A stretch of DNA of 64,000 bases from Anseranas semipalmata (GCA_013399115.1 VXAA01000962.1:299787-363786), one strand, 5' to 3'; positions 1-13,359 are shown, counted from the stretch's first letter. Notes: a model not told the origin generated them from the sequence alone. Numbers and translations are program-made.

Positions 1-170
1 GCGGCCGGTGCGCGGGGGACGGGGGGGACCCCGCCGCGCTGCCCCGGGGGCGGGCGCAGAGCCCCCCGGGAGCCCCCGCTGGAAGCGTCCGGTCCCGTTA
101 AGATCCTCCGGTAACGGCACCCGCAGCCGGAGCCCGGCGCTCCGCTGAGAGACGCGCCCGTGTTTCAGAC
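1..170. promoter_or_regulatory. CpG-rich block at the window edge, function unassigned
   Basis: More than 20 CpG dinucleotides occur in about 170 bases, with long G and C runs, after which composition falls abruptly to ordinary AT-rich intron. The block continues beyond position 1, so its true size is unknown. It lies downstream of CTNND2 exon C in the direction of transcription. Two explanations seem possible: the intronic flank of the next, GC-rich proline/alanine-rich CTNND2 exon, or an internal CpG-island promoter. I translated the minus strand in all three frames; none matches delta-catenin as I know it, although one frame is open across the block, which is expected at this GC content. 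Confidence 0.5.
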
Positions 171-3100
171 GGCTTTGGGGGGTTTATTTCGTATTTATTT
201 ATTTACTCATTTCCCTGATCGTGCAGAGGGTTTACTTGAAAGTGCTCCACATCCCGGGAGTTGAGAGTGCAGTTTGAATCAGCCTGACCAGCGCTTCGCC
301 CAAACACACACACACCTCTCAGCTCCAGCTTGCTTTAGCCAGAAAAGCCTTTAAAATGCAAATAATGAATTTTGTGACTCAATTCAGAGAGTTGCAGTGA
401 ATGCCAACAGCAGCGTTGCTTCACATTTAAATAGAAACGTGGCCTTTTTAATACCATCCTCCAGGAAAAAAACAAAACACGTAAACAAAAGCACCACATT
501 CCCGGTATGAAACTTGATTTATTTTCGCTAGGATACCCAACAGACAATTTGGGGCAGGAGCTGAGGACAAGACAACTAACCGGAACAAAGCATATGTAAG
601 GTTCGAAATGCCAGAAGCATGTGCTTCTGCCAGTGGAGTCCCACAGAAAATTTTTCTGTCCTTTGCTTTCTGTATTTAACTTTTGGACCCTGCCCCTCAT
701 CTTAAATGCTTTGCATTCCTGGGGGAAGAATAGGTATTTTCCGAGGTATGGGCAAGAAGCAAGGCTTTGGAGGAGCTGCTCTGTTGGTAGCAGGGAGGCT
801 GCCAGCACTTACGGTGTTCAGGCATTTCAAGGGAGCGCCGACAGACCCAAACCTCGGGGCACCGCATGCTATATCCTTATAGATAATTTAATGTAAACTG
901 TGCCCTCCAGCTCATCTGCAATCAAGTCCTGAGCGGGCAAGGGGACCGCAGATGTCAGTGGTCTTATCGCTGCTGAGTTGGACGGTTCTCGCAGCGGCCA
1001 GGAGTTAAAAACAGCACACCATGCAGTACGCGGCTTGAAACTTTCTGAAATGGCCACCAACCCCCAGTTGCTCATTTGAGGGACTTGCTACAAAAACGAG
1101 GAAGGCAAACGCTGGGAACATCAAAGAACTTTTAAAAGCTACTTTCATTCTGAGCTACTTACCATCTTTAAAGAGAAAAGAAGGGCAAATCTGCAACTGA
1201 CTTTCCAATAATGTATTTGACAAGAGCACGGTTTTCATTTTCAAGGTTCAAACCGTATGGCAACACCTTCTATAAAACAAAAATAGGCTGCCAAGATTTA
1301 AGACAACATGCACAAAACAAGGTTTGCACATGACGAAAGGTTGTTTTAATTAGCTACGTTATCCATTGCTTCTTGTTAATAAATGTTACTGTTGGGACTG
1401 TTCAAATGGACTGGCATAATACTATATTTGCTATTATTCAAAATTGCTCAAAAATACAATATTCTCGACTGTTACCAGGCTGTTCACAAATGCACTGGTA
1501 ACTTAGTTTGTCATTGGTTTTAAGGATTCTAGGCAAGCCCTGCCATCACATATACATAATTTCTTTTTCTAATCTACTTTTACACTGCTTGATATGTCAA
1601 GGATTTAAAGTAATTAATTTAAAGTAAACCAATATTATCCCATATTCCTAATAAATCTCTATAATGCTGTAGGCATTCTGTAAGCACTAATTCAAAGCAC
1701 AGCAACAAAAAAATCCCGTATCATGATTGTCTGTTAGAGGGAAGAAGATGTAGTGGCGGACACAAGAACTTAATGCTTAATTAAAAACACAGCACATAGC
1801 ACTTTGTAAAAAGCCAAGCATTTGCTCCATGTGAGGAGAGAACTTTTGGATGAACAGATTGCAATGAAACGTTAGCATGCAGTATTTTCTGAGATGTGAC
1901 TAATCTCAGACCTGTCTTAAATTTATTGTGAGGTTCTTATTTTTTTCAAAGGATCGAGCGTACGCTCGGATTTTCCACTCATGTTTTCAGAGGCAAAATA
2001 CATTTTAGTTTCTCCCTGGGTTTCACCCTGTCTGTTGCTTAAGACAACCATACAGATATGTCATTGTCCATCCTGTGATGTGACATTGCAGTTCATACGA
2101 AAGAATGAAATGCAATGGTATTTGTTCCATTATTTTTCCATTTATCCATTATTGTTGTCAACCTGATAATGAAACTGTGTTTAAACTAATAAATTGAGAG
2201 CAAATTTGCTTTCCAGTTGTTATATCCTCCTTTATCAATCTATTTCACAGACATGAAAAAAAAAAAACCAAGGACTTTCTTTTTACAGCCCTATAAATAC
2301 CTATTCTAAGACTCAGAAATTTCATTTTTTCCTGTATTCCAAAGAAAAGGATCTTGTTTTGCTTCTTTGGATTCAATATATGGGTTTTGTTATATCCTTT
2401 TTATCAGCAGAAAAAGCGTGCGAACATTAATATAGCTATGAAAAATATTTTCTTTCCCTATTTAATCTTATTAAAAGATGGTCTTCTACCAATACTGACA
2501 AAACAAGATCTGCAGAGCTCTACACATAAAATTACTGAGGGTGTCCAGTTAGGTTATGGTAGACTAGAAAACAGTCTAACTGATGTTTGCCTGGCGTCAT
2601 TCACACTTTTAATGCACTAAATTTCAGGACATCTGCTTTTCCTTTTTTTTAAGTCAATTTAAATTGAAAATTTAAATCGGAATTTTAACTGAAAAAGATC
2701 AAATGAAAGACACTGCAATACAAGATTTCTGTTTCATAAAGTGGAATTGAGAGGGGCAAATAACTGTGCTTCATTATTTATTCTGCTGAAAATTATTCAT
2801 GGATAAGGAACTGCAAAATCCTAGATGGCTAGACAGCTTTAGCAAAACTTTGGGCTGCTAATTACTGAAACTTCAGCCTGTCGATTCTTGGAGGTTGCTC
2901 CCAGAGGGAAGAGCAATCTGTAAGAACAACAAAAACTGAACAGCAAAAGACTCAGAGAATAAAATGACCATTATGGATATATTAGCAGGTGCAGCAGATG
3001 TGTTTGGTATATCACCTAAAATCCCTTCAAATTATTTTTTTCTTAAGCGTGCCAAAATGCAAAACCAAAAACTGGTAGATTCTGTACCTCTCTACTTCAT

Positions 3101-5988
3101 AGGTGCTAAGGAACAGAACGTCTGTCAACGCAGCTGGCAGAGTCTCAGAAATAAGAAATCGAAAGGCTTCAGAGTCATTTCTTGGGAATGAAACAAAGTT
3201 ACATTTTCCAGGAACAGGCTGGAAAATTTGCATCGTGGTACCAGTTACCCTTAAGAAACTACAGGTTGTGCTCAATGTCCTCTATACTTCCCTGACAGAG
3301 AGCAGAAGAAACTGAACCAGTAGGTTACCCTTGAGGAAGTCTGCATCAGTCTGTTTTAGGTTGGGATGAACCTCTATCCACAAGCATTTTACTACTTGTC
3401 AGGTTTAGTGTTAAATAAACCAGTTTTCAGCCTGTTTAGCTCTCTGGAGCTCTCGGGGATTGCTTGGCCCTTCACATCTCAAACCCCAGCACATCTCTTT
3501 GAGACATCTCCCAGCTTCCTGGGCAGGTTCACAAAAAAAGGTCACACTGGTGAATATGAACACAATCATGTACAGCACACTCTCGCCTATGACGAGACCT
3601 GTCTGTTGATTGTAGGAAGGACTTTCCAACTGGACACTCAAGCTGTGTGGAAGGCATCCCTCCAGGCTGCTGAAACACCACTGCTTCGGCTTCTTGAATA
3701 TCTGTGGTGGGTCTACTGAATTTCTTTTTTCTTCTGTCGACTCAAAGAACCTTCGATATGGCTTCACTCAAGGTATCACCCTCCTCTGTTCCAAAACCTC
3801 TATCAGTGCTCTTCTACAAACGGCAGAAGAGGGTATGGAAAGTGCTTAACAATCCCTCCCTAGTCTTCGTGATGCAGACTTCAGTCCTTAGGCAGCATCT
3901 ATGGAAGGGTCTTTTCCTTGCCATATTGCTTTGCTGTCATTTATAAGTTCCTGACCTAACTAGGAAGATGCTACCTATGTTCGAATGCACTTACATGATA
4001 ACAAATGCCAGATTACACCTGTGAATCCTTCAACTGTGGCCTATTTTATCTGTTTTTCCCAATTTCATCACAAAGGCCATGACTGGTGCAAGGGCATCTC
4101 TACACTGTGTTTGCAAAATACACCCTGACACTACTAGGAAAACTTGTCAGCCTACGTGGTCCTAATCTCAAAGGTCATACGTATAGATGAATGTAGCTAA
4201 TACCATCGGAGTCTTCTACATCCACAAACAGAATTGCATGAGATCCTTTCAGAACGTCCAGAGATGGTCAAGCTCTGGTTTTAAAGCAGCACGCAAGCAA
4301 TCATCGCCTACTGTAGGATCAAACCAGCATCATTGCAGACTGGTTTTTCTCTAACATAAACTATACCAGTGACTTGTTCTCTGCGAGCGTTGTAGTAAGA
4401 GTAATCTGTCCTCAGATTTCATCTGCCTCCTTTACTTCTCATGTTCATATCTGGAATCCAATTTTAAACAGATCATCGTCTGCCACATCCTACCAGAAGT
4501 GAAGTCCTTATTTTAGATTTTGTCTGCATAGAGTATCAGGCAGCCTATCACCTGACTCATGGCAGGAAGAAACATCTTCTAACTGAAAAGGGCCAGCATA
4601 CAGTTTCTGCTTGGCAACTGAATGCATTCCGGTACTCATTTACTAATATTCTAAATAGGGCTAGTCAGATGTGGTGGTCTGATGAATAACAAACTTATGA
4701 CTTGGTTATAGGGAAAAAGGAGACAAGTTGGAAAATTAACTGTTAAATATTTTTTCAAGGCTCTTTTTGTTTTTAAGGGTTTTCAAATTCTGTGCCAGCA
4801 TGTTCAGTCCAGAAGCTTTAGGGGCATAGGATAGTAACACAATAGTGATTTACCTCAGTTGCTGCCTTAGCCTCTGAGAAGGTCACATGATCAGCAGAAG
4901 CTAAAAAAAAAAATCTTCATCCAGAAATGTTAACTAGTTTCACTTCCTTTCCCATCCCCTTGCAAATACATGGCAGAGCAGGTCAAAAACCACCATTTGT
5001 ACTACATGCTATGTTTGATATTCCTGTGAGATCTACAATGTAAGCTGTGTTCTCAACGTGACAGTAAACCCAATCAGTTGTTTGCAAACTACACGTTGTC
5101 CAAATAGAGTGTTCACTTCTGAGTAACTCATCTGCAAAATCTGCTACTTTTCCTAACAAATTCCACTACTGACCCTTTGCAAATAACCTTAATCGATCAA
5201 TATAGGATGTATCAGGATCTGGACACCAAGTTTGAGAAGCTGCTCTCAGCTGGGAAACAGAACAATTCCCTGCCACAGGAGCAGTTCTTGCTAAGAAATT
5301 CTATTCTCGTGGCACTTAGAAGATTAAAGCTTTGTGTTCTGAAGTACTCAAAGCAGTAGAAACCCTCTATGATCTATAACATAGTCCTCCAGACTGACAA
5401 AAATGTTAGATTGCACTTTGCAGCACTATACAGGAAATCCCAAGATTAATTAGTTCCTGTTTTTTATACAATTGCATTTTCAGAAATTGTTCTTGCTGTC
5501 ACAGCTGGCCTTGAGACTATTTACATATTTTTCCACACATTTGGGCTATCATTCATGTTCAGAGATAGCTGTATTCCTTGCACACAAACACCAAAGGAAA
5601 TTATCACAATCTGAGCAGTTATGACTCCTGAGGCTTATTTTAATTATAACAGGGATAGCAAAACAATTCCAAGGATTGACTTTTTTCTCCTTAGTTGTGG
5701 CATCAGCGATGGTCATATTCAGAACTTTTCAACTGACTTCCTTTTCTTGTATAACCCTTTAAAACATCCTCTACATGCTTTTGATGGTGTTAATTCATAG
5801 TTTATGTGGCAGTTTGTTAATATTTTGAACATATATTTTAATTTACCTGAAGTTGCCAAGCATCCTTTGAAAGATAATGATGTGAACTATTATTTAGTAT
5901 GTTCTGTGATTATTTCCCTGCAGGAACATCTACCATACAAGCTTGAGGAACACAGAACAAAAAGGAAAAAAAAAAGAAGATAGGCAAG

Positions 5989-6028
5989 GTTACCTTACTA
6001 ACTTACTAGTTACCTTACTGAAGGTAAC
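5989..6028. repeat. Short direct repeat with embedded inverted repeat
   Basis: GTTACCTTACT occurs at 5989-5999 and again at 6009-6019. The second copy opens a perfect 8-bp inverted repeat, GTTACCTT at 6009-6016 and AAGGTAAC at 6021-6028, around a 4-base loop. Confidence 0.8.
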
Positions 6029-6228
6029 AAGTTCTGTGTGAATTAGATGATTCATGAGAGTTTTTCAGAACTAAGCAATGGCTGTTCAGTGTAATTTCAA
6101 TGAAAGAAATCTAGATCACTGTTCTTTTCCCTCTTCATAAATTCATCCTTTTCTATCATTATGAGAAAATTTGTATTAATAATATTACTGCTTCAAACCT
6201 TAGGCAATTGCATGCTTACACTTCCCTC

Positions 6229-6318
6229 TCCTTCCTCCTTTTATTATTATTATTATTATTGTTATTACTATTTAGATTCTTTCTTCTTCTCTCTTCTTTT
6301 TTGTTTTGTTTTGTTTCA
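6229..6318. repeat. Compound simple repeat: (TTA)n, TTC-rich and (TTTTG)n
   Basis: A run of about ten ATT units with small interruptions (6240-6270) is followed by a TTC/TCT-rich tract and then TTTTG repeated about three times (6297-6316). It is pyrimidine-rich on the plus strand throughout and gives a spurious open frame (6161-6655) with a run of tyrosines. Confidence 0.85.
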
Positions 6319-7599
6319 ACTGCTCTGTTGCTCTCATAACCTGTTCCTTTTCCATTGTCTTCCTTCTTTTCTAGCCTCCTTGAAGAATGCATCCCACCCT
6401 TTCAGGCTAACCCCTGGGTACGATGCTCTTCACAAAGCACAACTCCTGATGACATCTGCCCAGGCCACAGCCAGGTATTACAGCCGCCGCCTTCTTCCTA
6501 GCTGGAGTCCTGCTCTCCTGCTGGCTCCAATCCCAAACAGCATCAGGGAAGGACTCTTTGGTAAACACACGAAAACCCTGAACCTGGCCACTACACAGGC
6601 TCATTTTAAACCCTTGATAGAAGGAAAAAAAAAGTACGTACCCAATTTGAAATGAAATTTAACTGAGCTTTATTTCATTTTTCAGTCTTAGAGGGCAGGT
6701 TTTTTTCCGAGCAAATTGGGTGAATGGAATATTGTATGTCTCTCAGTATCCCACAAGCTGTGTGATGACTATATAATACTTGAAATCTCTTAGCAATTTA
6801 AGGCTTTGAAATTCAAATGCAGCTCACTTCTAGAGAATCCCGAATTATAAAATGTCCTGGTGTCACACACTGCTTTACCATGGCAGTTAAGTTCTAAAAA
6901 GAAAAAATAACCTGAACTGACCAATGAAACCCAATCAGACTTTGTTTATGTACAGAAGCATGAATACTTTGAGAAATTTTGGTCTAAACTGAAACAACTT
7001 CCTAGTGAGAGGCTTTGATGTCATGCTGAAAAGCACAGAAGGTGAGAGGGTTATGTGTCAGAAATGGAGGCAATCATTCAGACAGGAAGAGAGACTGAGA
7101 AAGTTTTCATGAGTATCTGAAACAAATTTCAAAAAGTCTGAAATGTACATATGGCTGTCTGATAGGTTGTTCGACTTACAGTATGGGGAAGAAAAAGCAA
7201 AAAGTGATTCTTACACATGGGATGGGGCAACAGCACCCGGCTCTGCTTGGTGTCCCAAGCAGATTTTGCATCTACTGTCACCCTGGCTTTGCTTTTGTTC
7301 TCTGGCACGTAAGTGCTTTCCGTAATAGCCTGATAGCAATGCGGCAAGGTCCTAGACCTTAGCTGGGACTGCCCAGCTGCACAAATTTTCCAGCTTACGT
7401 GGCTAAACATTGGATCACCAAATATGCAGGCAAGCAAGTAAAACCAGCACGTAAATCTCCTTTCTCATCAGGATTATTTTATTACCATGCAAGTCAAACT
7501 GCTTTAGATTTACGAAAATCAAGGCGGTAATTCAACCCCGCTGCAAGATGCCTCAAGCAAGACAAAAAGGCATCACGGGAAAGCTGGTGAGCACTGAGC

Positions 7600-7910
7600 A
7601 GCTCTCCTCCCTCGGCGCTCCCCTGCGCGATTTTGGGTGGGAGGGCGCCGGGCAGCTTGGGAAACCCACCTGGCTGTAGCTCTGGATGGCACCTCTGGCC
7701 TGGGCGCTGCGGGCCGGGAGCGGGGCGGCTGCCGTCTCACCCAGGGCGAGGGTCTGGTTGCTGTGGTAGCTGGCCGAGTACTGGAAGGAGCCCTCGGGCT
7801 TGGCGTTGAGCTGCAGGGCGCTCTGGGAGAGGAGGCTGGGCCCTGCGGGGACAAGGAGGGAGCTGTCAGCAGGTCTCGGGGAAAAAGCACACGCGCGTTG
7901 TGAACCAAGC
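7600..7910. promoter_or_regulatory. Small intragenic CpG-rich island over exon C
   Basis: GC and CpG rise sharply from about 7600 to 7910, covering exon C plus roughly 70 bases of intron on each side (for example CGCGCG-type tracts near 7890 and GGCGCCGGG near 7645). The codons of exon C use C or G in most third positions. It could be an ordinary coding island or a weak internal CpG island; the sequence alone cannot separate these. Confidence 0.6.
7670..7842 (-). CDS. CTNND2: CTNND2 coding exon C (173 bp, [10 protein letters not shown] exon)
   Basis: On the minus strand the exon starts with GG, completing AGG (Arg) from exon B, then encodes 57 residues beginning [12 protein letters not shown], passing through [20 protein letters not shown], and ending AIQSYSQ at a codon boundary. 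The acceptor has a CTGAC branch-like site, a C/T-rich tract and CCGCAG; the donor is CCAG/GTGGGT. The first two thirds match human delta-catenin closely as I remember it. The last third (after LALGE) is enriched in Ala and Arg and drifts from the human Thr/Ser/Pro-containing version. The exon and its immediate flanks are strikingly GC- and CpG-rich compared with the AT-rich introns around it. The protein region is part of the disordered linker ahead of the armadillo repeats. The next expected exon, starting with a Gly/Thr/Ser-rich then proline-rich stretch, is not found in 1-7669. Confidence 0.96.
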
Positions 7911-8150
7911 GGCCCCCGGAATTGTCGAACGTGTGCCACGTTTTGGCTTGGCAGTAATAAAAGTCACGTGAATTAAAGTGTCTCTTTAGCATTCAACAAG
8001 CAGTGTTAAGCCGTTCAAGCTACAGACCACAACTCTTTCTTCGAGAAAAACAAACTGTCTGGGAAAGAAATTCTAAGCCTAAACAAAGCCAACCATACTA
8101 TTTGATAAAGAAGCCCTGGTTTTCAGCTCAGAATACTTTATGAGTTTTCC

Positions 8151-8164
8151 TTTTTTTTTTTTTT
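8151..8164. repeat. Poly(T) tract, 14 bases
   Basis: Uninterrupted T run followed by CCAG. It resembles a plus-strand splice acceptor, but no plus-strand exon follows. Confidence 0.9.
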
Positions 8165-11100
8165 CCAGATAAGCCTTGTTCATTTCACTTAATTACACCC
8201 AGTCGGTCAGTATGGGAAATGCTAATTTGTCCTTCCCCAGGCCTCAGCACATCAGATCTATTGACTGCTGCTCCTCTGCAGTGTACACACGGTGATGCAA
8301 TACTTTGGTGCCTGTAGGGATGGATGGCAGACTTTAAAATATTAATAGCTCCTCTCATCATGTAGGGCTCACCCTCATCTTGGTGAATTTTTGATGACTA
8401 TTTTGTCAGCCTATCTTATCTTTCCTGTCATAGTAACGCACGGTAGGAGAAGAAAGCGCGGGCAGTGGGCTCAGGCTGGGACTGCCAAACCGAAAGGTCC
8501 ACGCCATGTCGGGAATGTGAACAGCAACACCTTCGACAGTCATTGGGTTGTTCTGCAAAACTAAAACACGTTCTCATATTCATTAGGTTCGCTTGTGAGT
8601 GGTGTAGCCTATCCCATACACACAGCACATTTCCTGATTTTGGTTGTGAGAGCACATATCGGGCAGGGGAAGGCTCTCGCTGCACTGCCCTGTCAGCGTG
8701 GCTGAGACGTAGCCTCCCAGGGCCACCGCTAATGGTGAACCCCACGCACAAAGAGCTGCCCTAAAGAACACCCACCTAACCCTCCCCTGTGCTACCTCTG
8801 ATTGCAGTCTCTCCTAGTTTTGAGTGACCTAGCCGACTCTTCCATGGTGGCTGGGCCCAGCAAGTGACATGGGAGAGGAGAGAAAAGACGAGGGTCATGC
8901 CTTGGGCAGCTTCACCCCAACAGCTGCGACCCGCAGCACATGCAGTGGCTCTACGGGGACGGTACGTTCACGTCCTGCTTAGCACAAACAAGCTCATGAG
9001 AGCACGGCAGGTGACACAAGCCTTAAGGGATGTGAAATGATAATGCTGATTTAGCTCTGACAACACACGTGAAAAGTTCAGTTTTAAAGAGACTTAGAAT
9101 GGTCAAATTCCAATGAATTTTATGGGAAATAATTCCCAGTACATCTCTAATACAAATGCCAAATTTTATGTCCTGTAAGTCTTTGCTAAGAGGATGTACA
9201 GCTGCACTACAAAGGTTTCCATTTAAAAAATGTGCAAACAACCCCCCTCCTCCCCAGAATTAACATGGAAAATATTTTTTCCCCAGCTTGTTTCTCAGAA
9301 ACAGCAGACTCATTATAACTGACATTTTCCCAAATCCAACCCGAATGGCTCATATTATAAAAAAACAAATGCAGCAGGCTGTGTAATAGTGGAAGTGTTC
9401 GCATCTAAGTGCAGACAGTGATTATGACACTATTTTACATACCGACGTTTTATCAATTGCCAAGTCAATCTCATTCATCAGAATATTCCAGATACAGGAC
9501 AAATTTAGAAAATAAGTTCTGGTCCTTGTATTTTCCTTACAAGCACAGGAGGAGGCAGGGCTCCATGTATGTCAAGAGGTTATTAATATCACATGCACAG
9601 GAGAGTTGAATTAATCCTGCATGGGTGCTTAAAAATCCAATATATAGTAGCTTTCTATTCCCTGACTCTGCAAATAAGCTTTACTAAGCGTTTTCCATTT
9701 AACTGGTTTTGTTGCAAATTTTGTTCTTTAATAAAATATACATTTTCATAGCTTTCTTTAAAGATCATAAAGAAAACGTAAGGCATAGTCTTAAAATATG
9801 TATTTTAGACTTTATTTTAAGCTTTCAGGTTTTGAATTTTCATTGAAAAATTGCCTGTGATCAGCTGACATGATTAAGTCCAGAAAATTCACAAAAGCAT
9901 AACTTTCCCAGGAGGGGAAAAAAGTTGAAGCAAGAAAGAAATTTTTGCACATGAAAGTGTTTGAACTCATTCTTAAAGTAATTATGCTATGACATTTCTA
10001 AAGCTTAAATAATGATTAAACTATCACATGCTATGAACTCAATATGTTTAAATTTTCATTGCATCTGGCTTTCAAGTGTTCTTTTCATATTACTATTGCT
10101 CACTAGGGGATGTACATAGTCAGATAGGATCACATACATGGGTTCCCTGCACCATTTAGCCTAAATGCTTCAATGCCTTTAAGAAACGTATCCAAACTGG
10201 AAAAAAAAGTTAAAAAGTTTGAAGCACATGGCTGTGAACTCACTAAATACTGGATAACAGTTTTTATTTTGTACCTTGACAAGCAGTAATGAGCTATTAT
10301 AACCTACATACATTTGAGTAAAATAATTACAAAGTCATTTGAGAGACACAGACAGATAGATACTTCAAATAAACCCTTGTTTCTCAACCAAAAGTAGAAC
10401 AGAATTGTGTCTGCTCACCCGCAAATAACTAAGTCTAACACAAGCACGCAGACTGCAGGGTACATTTGAGATCAGAGTGATCCTGAAAAAAAAACACGAG
10501 TTACTTTTTCAGGATTTAATGACTATAAGCAGTCCCATCTTGTCTGATAGGGAAAAGACGGATCACACCTCCCATTAGGATTCCTGAGATTTCAATCTGA
10601 AGGCACAAACAAACCCTCTGAAGAGTCTGCAGCTCATGCAGAAGAGAAGAAAGTTGTTTCTTTGTGTACTCCTGTACATGGAAAGAAATGGTAAGGCTTG
10701 CTGATGGCTCTTTACAGCAAACTACTCTTTCTACCTGGCAACAATTTCAACTCTGTTGTGTTGGTATAAGAAACTGTGCATGCAATTGTTTTTCATTTGT
10801 TTTCGGAAGCGTTATGGCAGCTGGAAATTCTCTATTTTCAGTCAGGTGCTCTAAATCAGCAGTTACCTATTGGAGTAATTCAATCTTATTTGTTACTTTA
10901 ATGCTACATAATTAACTATCAATCTTCAATTTAAAAAAAGCTTGAAAACAAACACTTCAAGCTTCATAAGGTTCAGTTTAGCAGATACTGAGTATTTATA
11001 ATACTGCTTTAAATATTTGCACTGCATTTTGTGTTGTTGCTGTTTGGGAGGACATAACTACCTGTTTTCCCATATGTTTTTTCACCATCACGTCAAACAT

Positions 11101-13359
11101 CTATTCATCTTGTGAGAGAATATTAGTGCTGGGTTATTCATGGTGAATAGTGCCAAACTTACACTGATTCAGTGAATGTCACTTTCCTCCTGTATTATCA
11201 TCGCTAAAATAGTACAAATATGAGTGCAAATTCAGGAGACTAAGTCAGAGGCATCACGCTGCAAGAGGCACCACTGTGGACTAACTTCTAAAGAGGGAGC
11301 AGGTTCAGTAATTAACCCACTATTTGTTTCCAGTTTGGTGAACACGTTCTGCAGACAATACGCTCCTCTTCCTCTTAACCTCTCGCAGAACAGTGGGCCA
11401 GGCTGCACGTCTTCCTCACCATGGCTGCTGTAACCTGGCTTGGTAAGGAGCTCTTGGGTGTGCACCTTGCTTGGGAAACAAAAGTGCACTTAAGCTGGGG
11501 AAAGCTTCTGGAGCACGGAGAAGACCAGGCAAGAAGAGAACAGAAGAGGATGAAGGACATTCCTGCAGCAGGGAGCCAAACCACAAGGAAAGCTCACAGG
11601 TGATGGAGAGCAGAGGACTTTTCTAGGAATCAGAGAAGACAAACAGGAGTTTTCTTTGCAGTCTGGAAACCCGGGTGCTGGAAAGCATGGCAGGGTTAGA
11701 AGAAAAGTCACCCATTCAGAGAGTGAGGGAAGGGGACAGGCTTCTTCGGAAGCCCTCTCCATTAGCTTGTATTACCCACCTCTCTTACTGGCAGTTGTGT
11801 GATAGATTATTACTTTTTCTCCTTTAAAAACCTAATAGTTTAAGAGATTTGGAGCACCTGCTAGTACCTGGCACATGTAATTCAAGCTAAACAGGGAAGG
11901 GGAGCAGATTCATTGAAAGATTCTGGCCTACCTGGAGTCCCACCACTAAGGACAGCAGCACCAAAGCCTGCACTTGCCACCTTTCTGCCACACTGTGTTT
12001 GGGACAATAAGCAGACTCTGGCACTACTGTGAACTAGCTGATTTATGGCATTAGGTATGCTGTGTATGGCCATAAATGTAAGCTGCTGGTCAACAGAGTC
12101 CATCACAAACCATTGTAGAATGAGAGGCTGCCCAGCACCAAGCTGCTTCTGGCAAGGAGAGGTGAGGGAGCTTGCAGAAGTGTGAGGCAGAGGCTGCAGA
12201 ATTAGCCTCACCAGGCATGGCTGGGGTTGTTACCGTGCCCTTTACCTGGAGGGGATAAGGTGTTGCACAGCAGGATTTCATCTCAGGCCGTTGTTCTTCT
12301 TTCTGGATAATAACACAATGTGCAATGCTGCAATCTAGTGTACTGTAGCTATTTAAAAACCAAAGCAAGGAAATGAGTGGTCTTGAACGATGAGATTATT
12401 ATTAATTCAAGGACATCACAGTAACAGTTGGTTACAGGAAATCAAAGTCACACAAAGAGTCCTGATTATAATCATCTATGGCTGTGTCAAAAATGGGAAA
12501 AAAATATGAAAACATTTGTCCTTTTATTTTTAAGTAAGTGCAATATTTTCTTTGGAAACAAAATCTTTTGCCTGCCCTTTCTGCTTTCTTCAGACGACCT
12601 ACTCTTTCTTCTTCCAACATTCAGCATCAAAAAAACAAGCCAACCAAGTAATAAAAAAGAGCAAGACCTAAAACTTCCATTTTGATTTTTTTTTTAAATA
12701 ACTCATTCTTGTACAGTGAGTGTTTGCATGCAGAGATTATACAGCTGTTTCAGAACAGCAGAATAGTAAGATACTTCTCAGTACCTGCAGGTACTGTTCT
12801 GGCTCTACCAGTGATATAAGACAATGGAAAAAAATAGTTACAATGATAGAACAAATACACATACACTTCTCATTCTAGTTCTTATCCAAGAAATGACAGG
12901 ATGTTATAGACCAGGAAGGGAAAAAATAAAACGGTAACATAACAACAAAATTCCACCAGTATAATTATCTTACTATGTTTGTCTGTTTAGGTAATACCTT
13001 GCATTTCCTTTTTTTCAAACAACACTTTGCAGCCTACTCAAAACAAGATAAAAGAAGCTTTCTATTGTTTGAGAAAAGTGCAGTTTGCTTTTAAATAATA
13101 TCATGTTGCTCAGCACAAAAATTTGTTTCACTTGTGCAACTGACTTTTTACCTACATTTCATCAGAACAATGCCACTTACACATTGAAGAAACGTCCAAA
13201 ACGTACATTTTTGTATGCTCAGAAATTATCAAGAGCTAAGGCTACTACATTCAAATCCACTGAAATACGCCTGGCAATTTCAGTAGGAGTCAAATCAGTT
13301 TTGAAGATACTTTAAGTGTATGAAAGTGAAACATGCTTACAGAGAAAATGTACCAACTC

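Larger units (their letters stand above)
171..7669 (-). other. CTNND2: CTNND2 intron downstream of exon C (incomplete)
   Basis: About 7.5 kb with no recognisable exon on either strand. It contains a moderately CpG-containing shoulder (about 800-1030) next to the edge island, a short direct/inverted repeat near 6000, and a compound simple repeat at 6229-6318. Open frames at 335-808, 3366-3767 and 6161-6655 have no recognisable domain and low-complexity content. No CR1 fragment was seen here. Confidence 0.8.

Noticed and set aside
1..170. Assigning the CpG block as the next CTNND2 coding exon
   Set aside because: None of the three minus-strand frames matches the expected Gly/Thr/Ser then proline-rich sequence, and the candidate acceptor (TCTCTCAG near 145) has a weak pyrimidine tract.
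335..808. 157-codon minus-strand open frame near the left edge
   Set aside because: No recognisable domain, overlaps a plus-strand frame, no splice or promoter context; consistent with chance.
3366..3767. Overlapping frames of 117 and 118 codons on opposite strands
   Set aside because: Mutual shadows with no family resemblance; both lie inside a CTNND2 intron.
6161..6655. 164-codon plus-strand frame, the longest in the window
   Set aside because: Produced by the TTA/TTC/TTTTG simple repeat, giving runs of Tyr, Phe and Leu; the remainder has no domain.
7553..7992. Long minus-strand frames of 128 and 139 codons around exon C
   Set aside because: They read through the splice sites. The first contains the exon C frame but adds intron sequence at both ends; the second is a shifted shadow.
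8151..8170. Plus-strand poly(T) followed by CCAG, resembling a splice acceptor
   Set aside because: No coding sequence or donor follows on the plus strand, and the gene is on the other strand.
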